The notes under the pieces were generated by a model, which was not told the origin of the DNA, did not search any database, and saw nothing but the letters and a program-made list of their open reading frames with translations. The position numbers and the translations under genes were made by a program. A stretch of DNA of 64,000 bases from Pseudomonas sp. p1(2021b) (GTDB lineage: Bacteria > Pseudomonadota > Gammaproteobacteria > Pseudomonadales > Pseudomonadaceae): contig NZ_CP083746.1 of assembly GCF_020151015.1 (NCBI RefSeq), positions 3,315,001 to 3,379,000 of the forward strand, in the 5' to 3' direction. Every line of letters starts with the position of its first letter. Position 1 is the stretch's first letter. This document shows, one piece after another, positions 37,270 to 45,653 of this stretch.

Positions 37270-37440
37270 GGCGGGCGCAATTGTCTTGTTCGCGTTCTCA
37301 GGGTTGTCACCCGCCCCCTCAGATGCCCCTCTCCGAGCAGGTCAGGCACGACGACCGGTAGTGGATACAGACTCTGATGCCAAAAACAGTGTCTGCGTTT
37401 TTACACAGCCTCGGTCAAAAGCGGCCTTACACGTCCATGT

Positions 37441-38157
37441 TCAGACCATTTTGCAAGTCAACCAGGCTCCCCAGAAAAGGCTGCTGAAGAAACGGGTAGC
37501 ATTCCCGAATCCGGCATCATTCAGCAGCTTTTGAACCGCTGCCTCGGAATGTGGAGGGTCGGCACCTTGAAGGATTTTCCCAAGCTTGACCTTCACTTCG
37601 TCCGGGCTGGCTCCATGCTGCCGCCACCGTTGCCCCCAGGCAGCGAGGAGTAACGGCTGGCTGGCATACGCATATTGATTCCCCGCGACAATCAGCGGCG
37701 CACCCGGTTTTAGATGAGCCTGAATGGATCGTAAAATTTGTCGCTTGGATTCATCCCCATCGAGATGGTGGAGTACCCCGATCAAGGTAGCTGCGTCGTA
37801 TGACTCATCTGCTACCAAGTCTTCAATATGCCCAAGATGCATAGTCGTTCTTTCGAGCAAGTTGTTTGCGTCTAACTGCTGCTTCGCTGCCTCCAGCATA
37901 GGCCTGGATGGATCAACGGCAGTGAAGCGCCAACCCGGTTCGAGCTTGGCCATAGAAATGATCTCCTGCGCCGTACCGCCAGCGCCCACCACAAGTATTT
38001 TTGCCGAGCCCATGTTGCCCAGACTTGCCGCCAGCATGCACGCAGCCAAGTCTTGGCAGGCATCGTATCCGGCCAGTGCAATGCGGCTTTGTCGGGCGTA
38101 CTCATTGGCCCGTGAGATATCAAATTTTTCAGCTGAGTTGAGAGAGGATGATTTCAA
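37441..38157 (-). CDS. Class I SAM-dependent methyltransferase (CmoA-like fold), substrate unknown
   Basis: This 238-residue protein has motif I ILVVGAGGTAQEI, an acidic residue after beta-2 (FTAVDPSRPMLEAAK), and motif IV region DAATLIGVLHHLDGDE. The overall pattern resembles the methyltransferase-12/25 and CmoA-like group. The C-terminal part (SEAAVQKLLNDAGFGNATRFF) is the usual last helix and strand. It closes the AT-richer segment and is convergent with the small genes; the 171 bases between hold nothing clear. Confidence 0.85.
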   Translation of the reverse strand: MKSSSLNSAEKFDISRANEYARQSRIALAGYDACQDLAACMLAASLGNMGSAKILVVGAGGTAQEIISMAKLEPGWRFTAVDPSRPMLEAAKQQLDANNLLERTTMHLGHIEDLVADESYDAATLIGVLHHLDGDESKRQILRSIQAHLKPGAPLIVAGNQYAYASQPLLLAAWGQRWRQHGASPDEVKVKLGKILQGADPPHSEAAVQKLLNDAGFGNATRFFSSLFWGAWLTCKMV

Positions 38158-38543
38158 GGCGGTTCTCCATGTCCTCAGATCACGCTACGCCACCCTCAGG
38201 AATAATAAAAATTCATTAATTCTATGCACTGTATTCCTACAAGGAATGTGGGGTTCAAACCATCTCGCCTCTCTCAGATTTTATCTTCGATGAAGGGCAG
38301 CTATGGATCAAAACGGCCAACCCTATGGAGCTACGGTCCTACCAAGCGGACCTATTTCGGGTCGGACCTGAACAGTAAAAATCAGACTTCTCCCCTTCCC
38401 TGTAGTCCATTTCCCAAACATACTCCTGTCGCCTTTTTTCCGTTGCGGTCGCTCTGGCGGCGCTCTAGTCTCGGCGTGTCGCTGAGATCAGCGATCGGCT
38501 TTGACAGGCCGTAACGGTACATGGCAAACAGCTCGTCCTTGAT
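38158..38543. other. Intergenic stretch without a supported gene
   Basis: About 390 bases between the methyltransferase start and the structured leader. It contains TTGACAGGCCG at 38503-38513, a sequence similar to TTTGACAGCAGG at 38632-38643. A 60-codon frame on the - strand (38382-38564, GTG start) has protein-like composition (SDTPRLERRQSDRNGKKATG) but no ribosome binding site I trust, and it starts inside the hairpin. Confidence 0.4.
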
Positions 38544-38622
38544 GGCGGCTGTACGTGCGGGCACGCTTGCGTGCGCCGGAGCTCGCTATGTCCGCCGGTC
38601 TGTCAACCCACGTACAGCTGCC
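38544..38622 (+). promoter_or_regulatory. Structured leader: 14-bp closing stem with internal CUUG hairpin
   Basis: GGCGGCTGTACGTG (38544-38557) pairs along its full length with CACGTACAGCTGCC (38609-38622), with one G-U wobble if transcribed on +. Inside, CGG-GCACG-CTTG-CGTGC-g-CCG (38558-38578) forms a second stem with a stable CUUG tetraloop. The element ends about 50 bases before the small gene at 38676. It could be a regulatory RNA leader, a terminator-like element or a repeat. Confidence 0.55.
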
Positions 38623-38675
38623 ACCCTTCTGTTTGACAGCAGGCAGGTGGTCGCACCTTTAAAGGACGTATGCAA

Positions 38676-38918
38676 ATGTTGAAGATCGTTCCCGATCCAC
38701 CCCAGAACCACCACTCTCTCGAAGACACGATCATCCAGGCCTCGGAGTACGCCCTGTGTGCGCAGACCGTGGCGCATCAGGCGAGTCAGCTGCTGCCCAA
38801 GTCACCGGTCTCGATGCTGATGATGGCCTCGATGCATGAGCTTGAAGCGCTGCGTGTGTTGCTTGAGTCGGCGCTGCACCAGATGCAGGTGCCGGCGGGG
38901 CCGCGGACGCTGCATTGA
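38676..38918 (+). CDS. Small Pseudomonas-type protein of unknown function
   Basis: The 80-residue reading starts MLKIVPDPPQNHH. ATG 38676 lies 9 bases after AAAGGA; ATG 38670 (2 residues longer) is too close to it. The protein is helical (TIIQASEYALCAQTVAHQASQ, ASMHELEALRVLLESALHQM). Small proteins with the start K-V/I-x-PDPP are frequent in pseudomonads, often near DUF3077 genes as here. No function known. Confidence 0.7.
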   Translation: MLKIVPDPPQNHHSLEDTIIQASEYALCAQTVAHQASQLLPKSPVSMLMMASMHELEALRVLLESALHQMQVPAGPRTLH

Positions 38919-38945
38919 TAAATCGAGTTGTTCGTTGTCTGGGCT

Positions 38946-39039
38946 GGCCCTATCGCCGGCAAGCCGGCTCCCACTGGTCCTGCGCTGTGTTCAGAGACAC
39001 CGCCACACCTGTAGGCGCTGGCTTGCCAGCGATAGGGCC
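38946..39039. repeat. REP doublet (CGCCGGCAAGCCGGC type)
   Basis: The arms GGCCCTATCGCCGGCAAGCC... (38946-38974) and ...GGCTTGCCAGCGATAGGGCC (39010-39039) face each other between two small genes. The outer halves match perfectly while the REP cores differ slightly. Confidence 0.85.
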
Positions 39040-39075
39040 GGCTGGGCAACGAGCATTTCAGGGAGATTGAGCAAA

Positions 39076-39351
39076 ATGACCACAGATGACACCCAGGCCA
39101 AAACCACCGTTGGCAAGACGAAGTTCTACCAGGGCGCGGGCATGACCGAGCCGCTGTTTTGCATTGAGCCTGGCATTCCCTGCCACTATGCACGCGAGCA
39201 GGCTTCGGAGTTGATGGGGTATGTGCGGGATATGACCCTCACCGGGGTGATGGAAGACAAACCTCAGTTGGTGTGGGCGTCGTATTACCTGGCGGCGCTG
39301 GCCAAGGCGCTGATGGATGATGCAGAGCTGGGAATGATGCGCCGGGTCTAG
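39076..39351 (+). CDS. DUF3077-type small protein
   Basis: The 91-residue protein starts MTTDDTQAKTTVGKTKF. The centre has the DUF3077 pattern PLFCIEPGIPCHYAREQASELMGYV followed by WASYYLAALAKALMDDAE. This family is frequent in pseudomonads and uncharacterised. GGGAG lies 11 bases before ATG 39076. It is between two REP doublets. Confidence 0.78.
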   Translation: MTTDDTQAKTTVGKTKFYQGAGMTEPLFCIEPGIPCHYAREQASELMGYVRDMTLTGVMEDKPQLVWASYYLAALAKALMDDAELGMMRRV

Positions 39352-39390
39352 TGCCCCGCTGATAATACTTTTTGATTTTGCGGGCTCTTT

Positions 39391-39487
39391 GTAGAAGCGG
39401 GCTTGCCCTGCGATCAAGGACGAAGGCCTTGTCAGACAGTCGCGGTGGCAGGACCGGTCCAATCGCGGGACAAGCCCGCTCCTACAG
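39391..39487. repeat. REP doublet
   Basis: GTAGAAGCGGGCTTGCCCTGCGAT (from 39391) and ATCGCGGGACAAGCCCGCTCCTAC (39462-39485) form inverted arms around a loop of about 48 bases, downstream of the DUF3077-type gene and kdpE (convergent). Confidence 0.82.
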
Positions 39488-39525
39488 AGTATGCGCCGCG
39501 CTTGCGGTTTGTGAAACAGCCCCAG

Positions 39526-40221
39526 TCAAGCCGTCGGCGCAACCAGGCGATAGCCCACACCCGCCTCGGTGATGATGAACCGCGGCGCCGTCGGATCATC
39601 CCCCAGCTTCTGCCGCACATGCGCCACGACGATGCGCAGGTAGTGGGTGTCGTCCACATGGGTCGGCCCCCAGATGTCCTTGAGCAGTTGCTGCTGGGTG
39701 ATCACCCGCCCGGGATGGCCGGCCAGCTGGGCCAGGAAGGCGTACTCCTTGCGCGTCAGCGCCACCTCGGCACCGTCGAGCGTCACCTTGCGAAAGGCGA
39801 AATCCACCACCAGCGGCCCGAAGCTCGCCGATGACAGCGCGCTGCCCGTCTGGGGAGCCTGGCGCAGCAGTGCGCGCACACGCGCGAGGAATTCCTGGAT
39901 GCCGAAGGGCTTGGTCACGTAGTCGTTGGCGCCGCCGTCCAGGGCGTCGACCTTCTGTACTTCGCTGGCACGCACCGACAGCACCAGCACGGGCACGGTG
40001 CTCCATTCGCGCAGCTCACGCAATACCTGCTGGCCGTCCATGTCCGGCAGGCCGAGGTCGAGCACCACCAGGTCCGGCTTGGCCAACGCCGCCTGGGCCA
40101 GGCCTTCGCTGCCGGTGGCGGCTTCGAGCACCTTGTAGCCCTGGGAAGCCAGGCTGATACGCAGGAACTTGCGGATCTGTGGCTCGTCGTCGATGACCAG
40201 CAGGGTGGCGGATTGACTCAT
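39526..40221 (-). CDS. kdpE: Response regulator KdpE
   Basis: This 231-residue OmpR-family regulator has a receiver domain with phospho-acceptor D55 (LVVLDLGLPDMDG), the acidic pair DDE at 11-13 and the conserved K of YVTKPFG, then a winged-helix DNA-binding domain ending VGYRLVAP. It activates kdpFABC when phosphorylated by KdpD under K+ limitation. Its start overlaps the kdpD stop by 4 bases, so translation is coupled. Confidence 0.95.
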   Translation of the reverse strand: MSQSATLLVIDDEPQIRKFLRISLASQGYKVLEAATGSEGLAQAALAKPDLVVLDLGLPDMDGQQVLRELREWSTVPVLVLSVRASEVQKVDALDGGANDYVTKPFGIQEFLARVRALLRQAPQTGSALSSASFGPLVVDFAFRKVTLDGAEVALTRKEYAFLAQLAGHPGRVITQQQLLKDIWGPTHVDDTHYLRIVVAHVRQKLGDDPTAPRFIITEAGVGYRLVAPTA

Positions 40222-42872
40222 GAGGCTTCGCTTTCAGGTTCAGGTTGAGGGGGCAGCGGCAAGCATAGAGTGATGCAGGTGCCCTGGCCATCGATGCCAT
40301 CGTCGACCAGGATCTTGCCGCCGTGGGCACCGATCATGCCCTGGCAGATCGCCAGGCCCAGGCCGGTGCCCTGCCCGCCTCGGTCACCGCGGGCAGCGGT
40401 GTAGAACATGTCGAAGATCATTTCACGCTCGGCCACCGGGATGCCTGGGCCTTGGTCGCTGACGGCAAAGCACAGCTGCTCGTTCTGGAGGGCGACGCGC
40501 AGTTCCAGGCGGCCGTTGGCAGGCGAGAAGCGGGCGGCGTTTTCCAATACGTTGATCAGGGCCTGTTCGATCAGCGCTGCGTGAACGAACAGCAACGGCA
40601 GTTCGGCGGGGACGTCGGTATGCACGCGCAGGGGCGCCAGGACTACGCGCAGGCGGTTGAGGGCGCTGCCGACGATGTCGGCCGGGGCTACCCAGTCACG
40701 GGCGAGCTTGAGGGTGCCGTGGCCCAGGCGGGTCATGTCCAGCAGGTTCTGGATATAGCGATCCAGGCGCTCGGCTTCGTTGCGGGTGCCCTCCAGCAGC
40801 TCGCGACGGTCGTCCGGGGGGATGGCGTCGCCCAGCGCCAGCAGGCTGTCGATGCTGCCGCGCATGGCGGTCAGGGGGGTGCGCAGGTCGTGGGACACCG
40901 AGGCGAGCAAGGCGCTGCGCAATTGCTCGGTCTCGCCATGCAGGCGCGCGGCCTCCAGCTGCTCGCCGAGCCGGGCGCGGGCCAGGGCCTGGGCCAGGGG
41001 TTGCCCCAAGGCCATGAGCAAGCGACGGCGCTGGGTGCTCAGGGAAGCATCCGCGCGTGGACGCACACCGAGCAGGGCCAGGGGCTGGTCCTCCACCGAC
41101 AACGGCCACCACCACCACCGCCCGTCGGGCAAGGTGTCGCTGCCATGCCCAGCAGCCTGGCCGTGTTGCCAGGCCCATTCGGCAGCGGCGCGCTCGTTGT
41201 CGGTCAGTTGCGGTTCGTGGCCACTGGCGGCGCGCAGCTGGCGGTCGCTGTCGCGCTCCAGCAGGCACACCTGCATGTCCTGCCAACCGTCCAGGTGCTG
41301 GCCAGCGGCGCTGAACACGGCCTGGCGGTCGGTGGCCACGGTCAGCCGGCGCGACAGATCGAGCAATTGCGTGGTTTCGGCCTGGGTTTCCTTCAAGGCC
41401 TGTAGCTGCCGGCGCTGACGGGTGGCCAGGTTGCCGGTGAGGGCGGCCATGAGCAGGAAGAACACCAGGGTCAGTACGTCTTCTTCACGCTGGATGCTGA
41501 AGGAAAAGGTGGGCGGAATGAACAGGAAGTCGTAGCTCAGGAACGACAGGGCCGCACAGGCCAGGGCCGGCCCCAGGCTGCTACGCACCGCCACCAGCAG
41601 CACCGCGACGAGAAACACCAGAGACATGTTGGGCAGCGGCAACAGGCTCGACACGGCCCACGATACGCCAGCCGCCAGCACGGTCGCCAGCAACGCCAGG
41701 AGATAATGGCGCCACACCCACACTCGCTTGGCCGCCGCACCTGCTTTTTCGGGCTGGCCGTCACGATCGAGCACATTGATTTCCAGGCCGTGGCTTTCGC
41801 GCAGCAGGCGCATCGCCACACCGCCTCCGAACAGACGCCGACGCAGGCGATCACGGGACTGGCCGACCAGCACCAGGCTGGCGCGGCGCTCGATGGCGTG
41901 CTGGATCAATGTGCGGGTCACTTCGCCGGCACGCAGCACCACCACCTCACCGCCCAGGCGTTCGGCGAGCTGTTGCGCGGCCTGCAAGCGTTGCCGAGCG
42001 ACCTCGTCGCGCAGCCGGCCGCTGTCGACATGCACCAGGCTCCACGGCAAGTGTCGGCGCTGGGCGACCCGGCTGGCATGACGTACCAGGCGCTCGGCCT
42101 GCTCGTCACCATCGACGCCCACCAGCAGTCGACCGCGCAAGGCCGGAGCCTCCTGGCCACGCTGGCGGTAGCCGCTGGCAAGGTCCGCGTCGACCTGGGC
42201 AGCGGCAGTCTGCATGGCCAGCTCACGCAGGGCGGTGAGGTTGGTTTGGGAGAAGAAGGCATCGATCGCTGCCCTCGCCTGCTCCGGCACGTAGACCTTG
42301 CCCTCGCGCAGGCGCTCCAGCAACTCGCGGGGCGGCAGGTCGATGAGCACCAGTTCGAAGGCTTCCTGCAGCACCCAGTCCGGCACGGTTTCGCGCACTT
42401 GCACGCCGGTGATATCGCGGACCTTGTCGTTGAGGCTTTCCAGGTGCTGGACGTTGACCGTGGTGTAGATGTCGATACCGGCGGCCAGCAGTTCCTGGAC
42501 GTCCTGCCAGCGCTTGGCATGGCGGCTGCCAGGGGCATTGGTATGGGCCAGCTCGTCGACCAGCACCAGGGATGCAGTGGCCTTGAGCAGGCCATCGAGG
42601 TCCATTTCCTCGAGGGTGACGCCGCGGTATTCGCTGCGCAGCAAAGGCTGTTGCGGCAGGCCGCCGAGCAGTGCTTCGGTCTCCGCGCGGCCGTGGGTTT
42701 CCACCACCCCGGCCAGCACCCGCGTACCCTGGCGTTGCTGGGCGTGGGCAGCCTGGAGCATGGCGAAGGTCTTGCCTACCCCCGGGGCTGCGCCGAGGAA
42801 TACCTTGAGCCTGCCGCGACCTTCGTGCGGCAGGCCCGCCAAGAGCGCATCGGCGCGGGTGGCGTTACTCAT
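40218..42872 (-). CDS. kdpD: Sensor histidine kinase KdpD
   Basis: This 884-residue protein has an N-terminal KdpD domain with P-loop GAAPGVGKTFAML, a USP-like domain (about 240-370), four TM helices (about 390-480, DUF4118), a GAF-like region, and the kinase core. The phospho-accepting histidine is H661 in SVSHDLRTPLTAM; the ATPase has the N box and [14 protein letters not shown]. It senses K+ limitation and controls KdpE. It starts 3 bases after the kdpC stop. Confidence 0.95.
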   Translation of the reverse strand: MSNATRADALLAGLPHEGRGRLKVFLGAAPGVGKTFAMLQAAHAQQRQGTRVLAGVVETHGRAETEALLGGLPQQPLLRSEYRGVTLEEMDLDGLLKATASLVLVDELAHTNAPGSRHAKRWQDVQELLAAGIDIYTTVNVQHLESLNDKVRDITGVQVRETVPDWVLQEAFELVLIDLPPRELLERLREGKVYVPEQARAAIDAFFSQTNLTALRELAMQTAAAQVDADLASGYRQRGQEAPALRGRLLVGVDGDEQAERLVRHASRVAQRRHLPWSLVHVDSGRLRDEVARQRLQAAQQLAERLGGEVVVLRAGEVTRTLIQHAIERRASLVLVGQSRDRLRRRLFGGGVAMRLLRESHGLEINVLDRDGQPEKAGAAAKRVWVWRHYLLALLATVLAAGVSWAVSSLLPLPNMSLVFLVAVLLVAVRSSLGPALACAALSFLSYDFLFIPPTFSFSIQREEDVLTLVFFLLMAALTGNLATRQRRQLQALKETQAETTQLLDLSRRLTVATDRQAVFSAAGQHLDGWQDMQVCLLERDSDRQLRAASGHEPQLTDNERAAAEWAWQHGQAAGHGSDTLPDGRWWWWPLSVEDQPLALLGVRPRADASLSTQRRRLLMALGQPLAQALARARLGEQLEAARLHGETEQLRSALLASVSHDLRTPLTAMRGSIDSLLALGDAIPPDDRRELLEGTRNEAERLDRYIQNLLDMTRLGHGTLKLARDWVAPADIVGSALNRLRVVLAPLRVHTDVPAELPLLFVHAALIEQALINVLENAARFSPANGRLELRVALQNEQLCFAVSDQGPGIPVAEREMIFDMFYTAARGDRGGQGTGLGLAICQGMIGAHGGKILVDDGIDGQGTCITLCLPLPPQPEPESEAS

Positions 42873-42875
42873 GTT

Positions 42876-43577
42876 TCATCCTTCATGTACGCGGCTGTTC
42901 CCCTGGAGCGGCCTTGTGCCGCGAAAGGGCCGCAAGGCGGCCCCAGCTATCTGGGCGTTATCGCACAAATCCTGGGGCTGCTTCGCAGCCCTTTCGCGGC
43001 ACAAGACCGCTCCTACACGCGGAGACACAGGCGCCAAACGCTGCAGAGCCTGGTTCAGCGCCAGCACATTGACCACAGGCGGGCCGATCAATGGGTGGAG
43101 GGTGGCCTCTTCGAGCAAGGCTTGCAAGCGCTCCACTGGCACCTGTCGTGCTGCTGCCACACGCGGAATCTGGTAGGCGACCGCTTCCGGTGGAAGCTGC
43201 GGGTCCAGGCCGCTGCCCGAAGTGGTCAGCAAAGCCAGCGGCACAGGGCCCTGCCCTGCGTGATAGAGCGCTGCCGCATCGGCCTTGACCCGCTCGGCCA
43301 ACGCCGTATTGCTCGGTGAGAGATTGCTCGCGCTGCTGGCCACCGTGGCGTAGCCGCCCGCCGAAGGCCGTGAATGGAACCAGGCATCGCCCTCGAACGC
43401 CTGGGCGATCAGCGTCGAGCCGCGCACGCGGCCCTGCTCGTCGTGGACCAGGCTGCCATTGGCCTGCTCGGGGAAAGCCACCTGGGCGATGCCGGTCACT
43501 GCCAGGGGATAGAGGGCGCCGGTGATCAGCGTCATCGACAGGGCCAGGCTCAGGGCCGGGCGCAGGTAGGTCGTCAT
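42876..43577 (-). CDS. kdpC: K+-transporting ATPase subunit KdpC, with REP-encoded C-terminal tail
   Basis: The start [10 protein letters not shown] at 43577 gives 233 residues, whereas KdpC is usually about 185-195. The first approximately 185 residues are normal: one N-terminal TM ([21 protein letters not shown]), the SxxSGG-like region [10 protein letters not shown] and the end segment [26 protein letters not shown]. The remaining 45-50 residues ([14 protein letters not shown]...[12 protein letters not shown]) are read through a REP doublet (42904-43017), with the frame kept open to a stop 3 bases before kdpD. KdpC stabilises the KdpFABC pump and assists high-affinity K+ binding. Whether the tail is tolerated or processed is unknown. 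Confidence 0.9.
   Translation of the reverse strand: MTTYLRPALSLALSMTLITGALYPLAVTGIAQVAFPEQANGSLVHDEQGRVRGSTLIAQAFEGDAWFHSRPSAGGYATVASSASNLSPSNTALAERVKADAAALYHAGQGPVPLALLTTSGSGLDPQLPPEAVAYQIPRVAAARQVPVERLQALLEEATLHPLIGPPVVNVLALNQALQRLAPVSPRVGAVLCRERAAKQPQDLCDNAQIAGAALRPFRGTRPLQGNSRVHEG
42904..43017. repeat. REP doublet inside the 3' end of kdpC
   Basis: The arms GAGCGGCCTTGTGCCGCGAAAGGG (from 42906) and CCCTTTCGCGGCACAAGACCGCTC (42989-43012) flank a loop that contains TGGGCGTTATCG. It lies fully within the kdpC reading frame. Its loop and arms are very like those of the doublet at 47600-47715 upstream of kdpF. Confidence 0.9.
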
Positions 43578-43588
43578 GTTCGTCTCCT

Positions 43589-45643
43589 TCAAACCAGGTG
43601 CAGGGCATTGAGCAGCAGGTCGATCAACTTGATCCCGGCGAATGGCACGATGATGCCGCCCACGCCGTAGATCAGCAGGTTGCGCCGCAGCAGCTGGGCC
43701 GCGCTCGCGGCTTGCACCCGCACACCGCGCAGGGCGAGCGGGATCAGCACGATGATGATCAGGGCGTTGAACACGATGGCCGAGAGGATCGCGCTCTGCG
43801 GGCTTTGCAGTTGCATCAGGTTGAGTACGCCCAGTTGCGGGTAGATCGAGGCGAACAGCGCCGGCAGGATGGCGAAGTACTTGGCCACGTCATTGGCGAT
43901 GGAGAAGGTGGTCAGCGCACCACGGGTGACCAGCAGCTCCTTGCCCACCTGTACCACGTCCAGCAACTTGGTCGGGTCGCTGTCCAGGTCGACCATGTTG
44001 GCCGCCTCGCGTGCGGCCTGGGTGCCATCGTTCATGGCCATGCCGACATCGGCCTGGGCCAGGGCCGGGGCATCGTTGGCGCCATCGCCGCACATGGCCA
44101 CCAGGCGACCGTCACCTTGTTCCTGGCGGATGCGCGCCAGCTTCTTCTCCGGTGTGGCTTCGGCGAGCACATCGTCCACCCCGGCCTCGGCGGCGATAGC
44201 AGCGGCGGTGAGTGGGTTGTCGCCGGTGACCATCACCGTGCGGATACCCAGCTTGCGCAGCTCGGCGAAGCGCTCGCGGATGCCGGGTTTGACCACGTCC
44301 TTGAGATGGATCACCCCCAGCAGGCGCGTATCCAGGCATACCAGCAGCGGCGTGCCGCCCCCCTGGGCGATACGCTCCACCTCGCGGGCCAGGGGGGCCG
44401 GCATGTCCAGGCGTTGCATGCCGACGAAGGCCAGCACCGCATCCACCGCGCCCTTGCGGTAGCGGCGCTGTTGCAAGTCGACGCCGGACAAGCGGGTTTC
44501 GGCACTGAAGGCAATCGGCGCGACTTCGCCTGCCGTGGGTTCGTCGAAGTCGTACTGCTGGCGCAGGTACTCGACGATCGACTTGCCCTCGGCGGTGTCA
44601 TCGGCGAGCGATGCAAGCCATGCCCCCTCCCCCAGCTCGCGCGCAGTGATGCCCGGTGCTGCATGCAGAGCGCTGCAGCGGCGGTTGCCGAAGGTGATGG
44701 TGCCGGTCTTGTCGAGCATCAGCGTGTGCACATCGCCGGCGGCCTCCACGGCGCGGCCCGAACGGGCGATGACGTTCAGCCGCACCAGGCGATCCATGCC
44801 GGCGATACCGATGGCCGAGAGCAGGCCGCCGATGGTGGTCGGGATCAGCGTCACCAGCAGCGCGGCGAGGAAGATCAGCGGCAGGCTGCCTCCGGCGAAA
44901 TGGGCGAACGGCTGCAGGGTGACCACCACGATCAGGAAGATCAGGGTCAAGCCGATCAGCAGGATGTCCAGGGCGATCTCGTTGGGTGTCTTCTGGCGCT
45001 TGGCGCCTTCGACCAGGGCGATCATGCGGTCCAGGGTCGACTCGCCGGGGTTGCTGGTGATGCGGACCAGCAGCCAGTCGGAGACCAGGCGGGTGTTGCC
45101 GGTGACGGCCGAGCGGTCACCGCCGGACTCACGGATCACCGGCGCCGACTCACCGGTGATGGCCGCCTCGTTGACCGCGGCGATGCCGTCGAGCACCTCG
45201 CCATCGCCCGGAATAAACTCGCCGGCGACGACCTTGACCACATCGCCCTTGCGCAACTGGGTGGCGGCGATGGTTTCGAACGAGCCGTCGCTTCTACGCC
45301 GTTTCGCGACCAGGCCCTGGCTACCGGCCTTGAGGCTGTCGGCTCGGGCCTTGCCACGGCCTTCGGCGAGGGCTTCGGCAAAGTTGGCGCACAACACGGT
45401 GAACCACAGCCACAGGGCGATCTGCGCTGCGACGCCTACGCTCACGCCACTGCCGGGGGCCACACACAGCACAGTGGTCAGCACGGCGGTAAGCGCCACC
45501 ACCAGCATCACCGGCGAGCGCTTGAGCTGGCGTGGGTCGAGCTTGACGAAGGCTTGCACCAGGGCCGGGCGCCAGAGGGCGGCAAAACGGGTCTGGTCGG
45601 CAGCAGCGTGATGGGTGTTCACATCGGAAATGGGCATGTTCAT
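43589..45643 (-). CDS. kdpB: K+-transporting P-type ATPase subunit KdpB
   Basis: This 684-residue class I P-type ATPase energises the K+ pump. The phosphorylated aspartate is D311 in [12 protein letters not shown]; the actuator has [12 protein letters not shown]; the P domain hinge is [20 protein letters not shown] segments [28 protein letters not shown] and others are in the expected places. It is 10 bases downstream of kdpA and 11 upstream of kdpC. Confidence 0.97.
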   Translation of the reverse strand: MNMPISDVNTHHAAADQTRFAALWRPALVQAFVKLDPRQLKRSPVMLVVALTAVLTTVLCVAPGSGVSVGVAAQIALWLWFTVLCANFAEALAEGRGKARADSLKAGSQGLVAKRRRSDGSFETIAATQLRKGDVVKVVAGEFIPGDGEVLDGIAAVNEAAITGESAPVIRESGGDRSAVTGNTRLVSDWLLVRITSNPGESTLDRMIALVEGAKRQKTPNEIALDILLIGLTLIFLIVVVTLQPFAHFAGGSLPLIFLAALLVTLIPTTIGGLLSAIGIAGMDRLVRLNVIARSGRAVEAAGDVHTLMLDKTGTITFGNRRCSALHAAPGITARELGEGAWLASLADDTAEGKSIVEYLRQQYDFDEPTAGEVAPIAFSAETRLSGVDLQQRRYRKGAVDAVLAFVGMQRLDMPAPLAREVERIAQGGGTPLLVCLDTRLLGVIHLKDVVKPGIRERFAELRKLGIRTVMVTGDNPLTAAAIAAEAGVDDVLAEATPEKKLARIRQEQGDGRLVAMCGDGANDAPALAQADVGMAMNDGTQAAREAANMVDLDSDPTKLLDVVQVGKELLVTRGALTTFSIANDVAKYFAILPALFASIYPQLGVLNLMQLQSPQSAILSAIVFNALIIIVLIPLALRGVRVQAASAAQLLRRNLLIYGVGGIIVPFAGIKLIDLLLNALHLV

Positions 45644-45653
45644 GGAGGATTCC

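Noticed and set aside
37286..37534. 82-codon + strand frame after the small unknown genes
   Set aside because: It overlaps the 3' end of the methyltransferase gene, lacks a ribosome binding site and has no protein-like pattern.
38544..38622. Integron attC site
   Set aside because: The size and hairpin form are suggestive, but no GTTRRRY core site or integrase was seen and only one copy is present.
42876..43030. KdpC as a frameshifted pseudogene
   Set aside because: The conserved KdpC part is complete and the frame stays open through the REP to a stop next to kdpD, so extension rather than disruption is the better reading.
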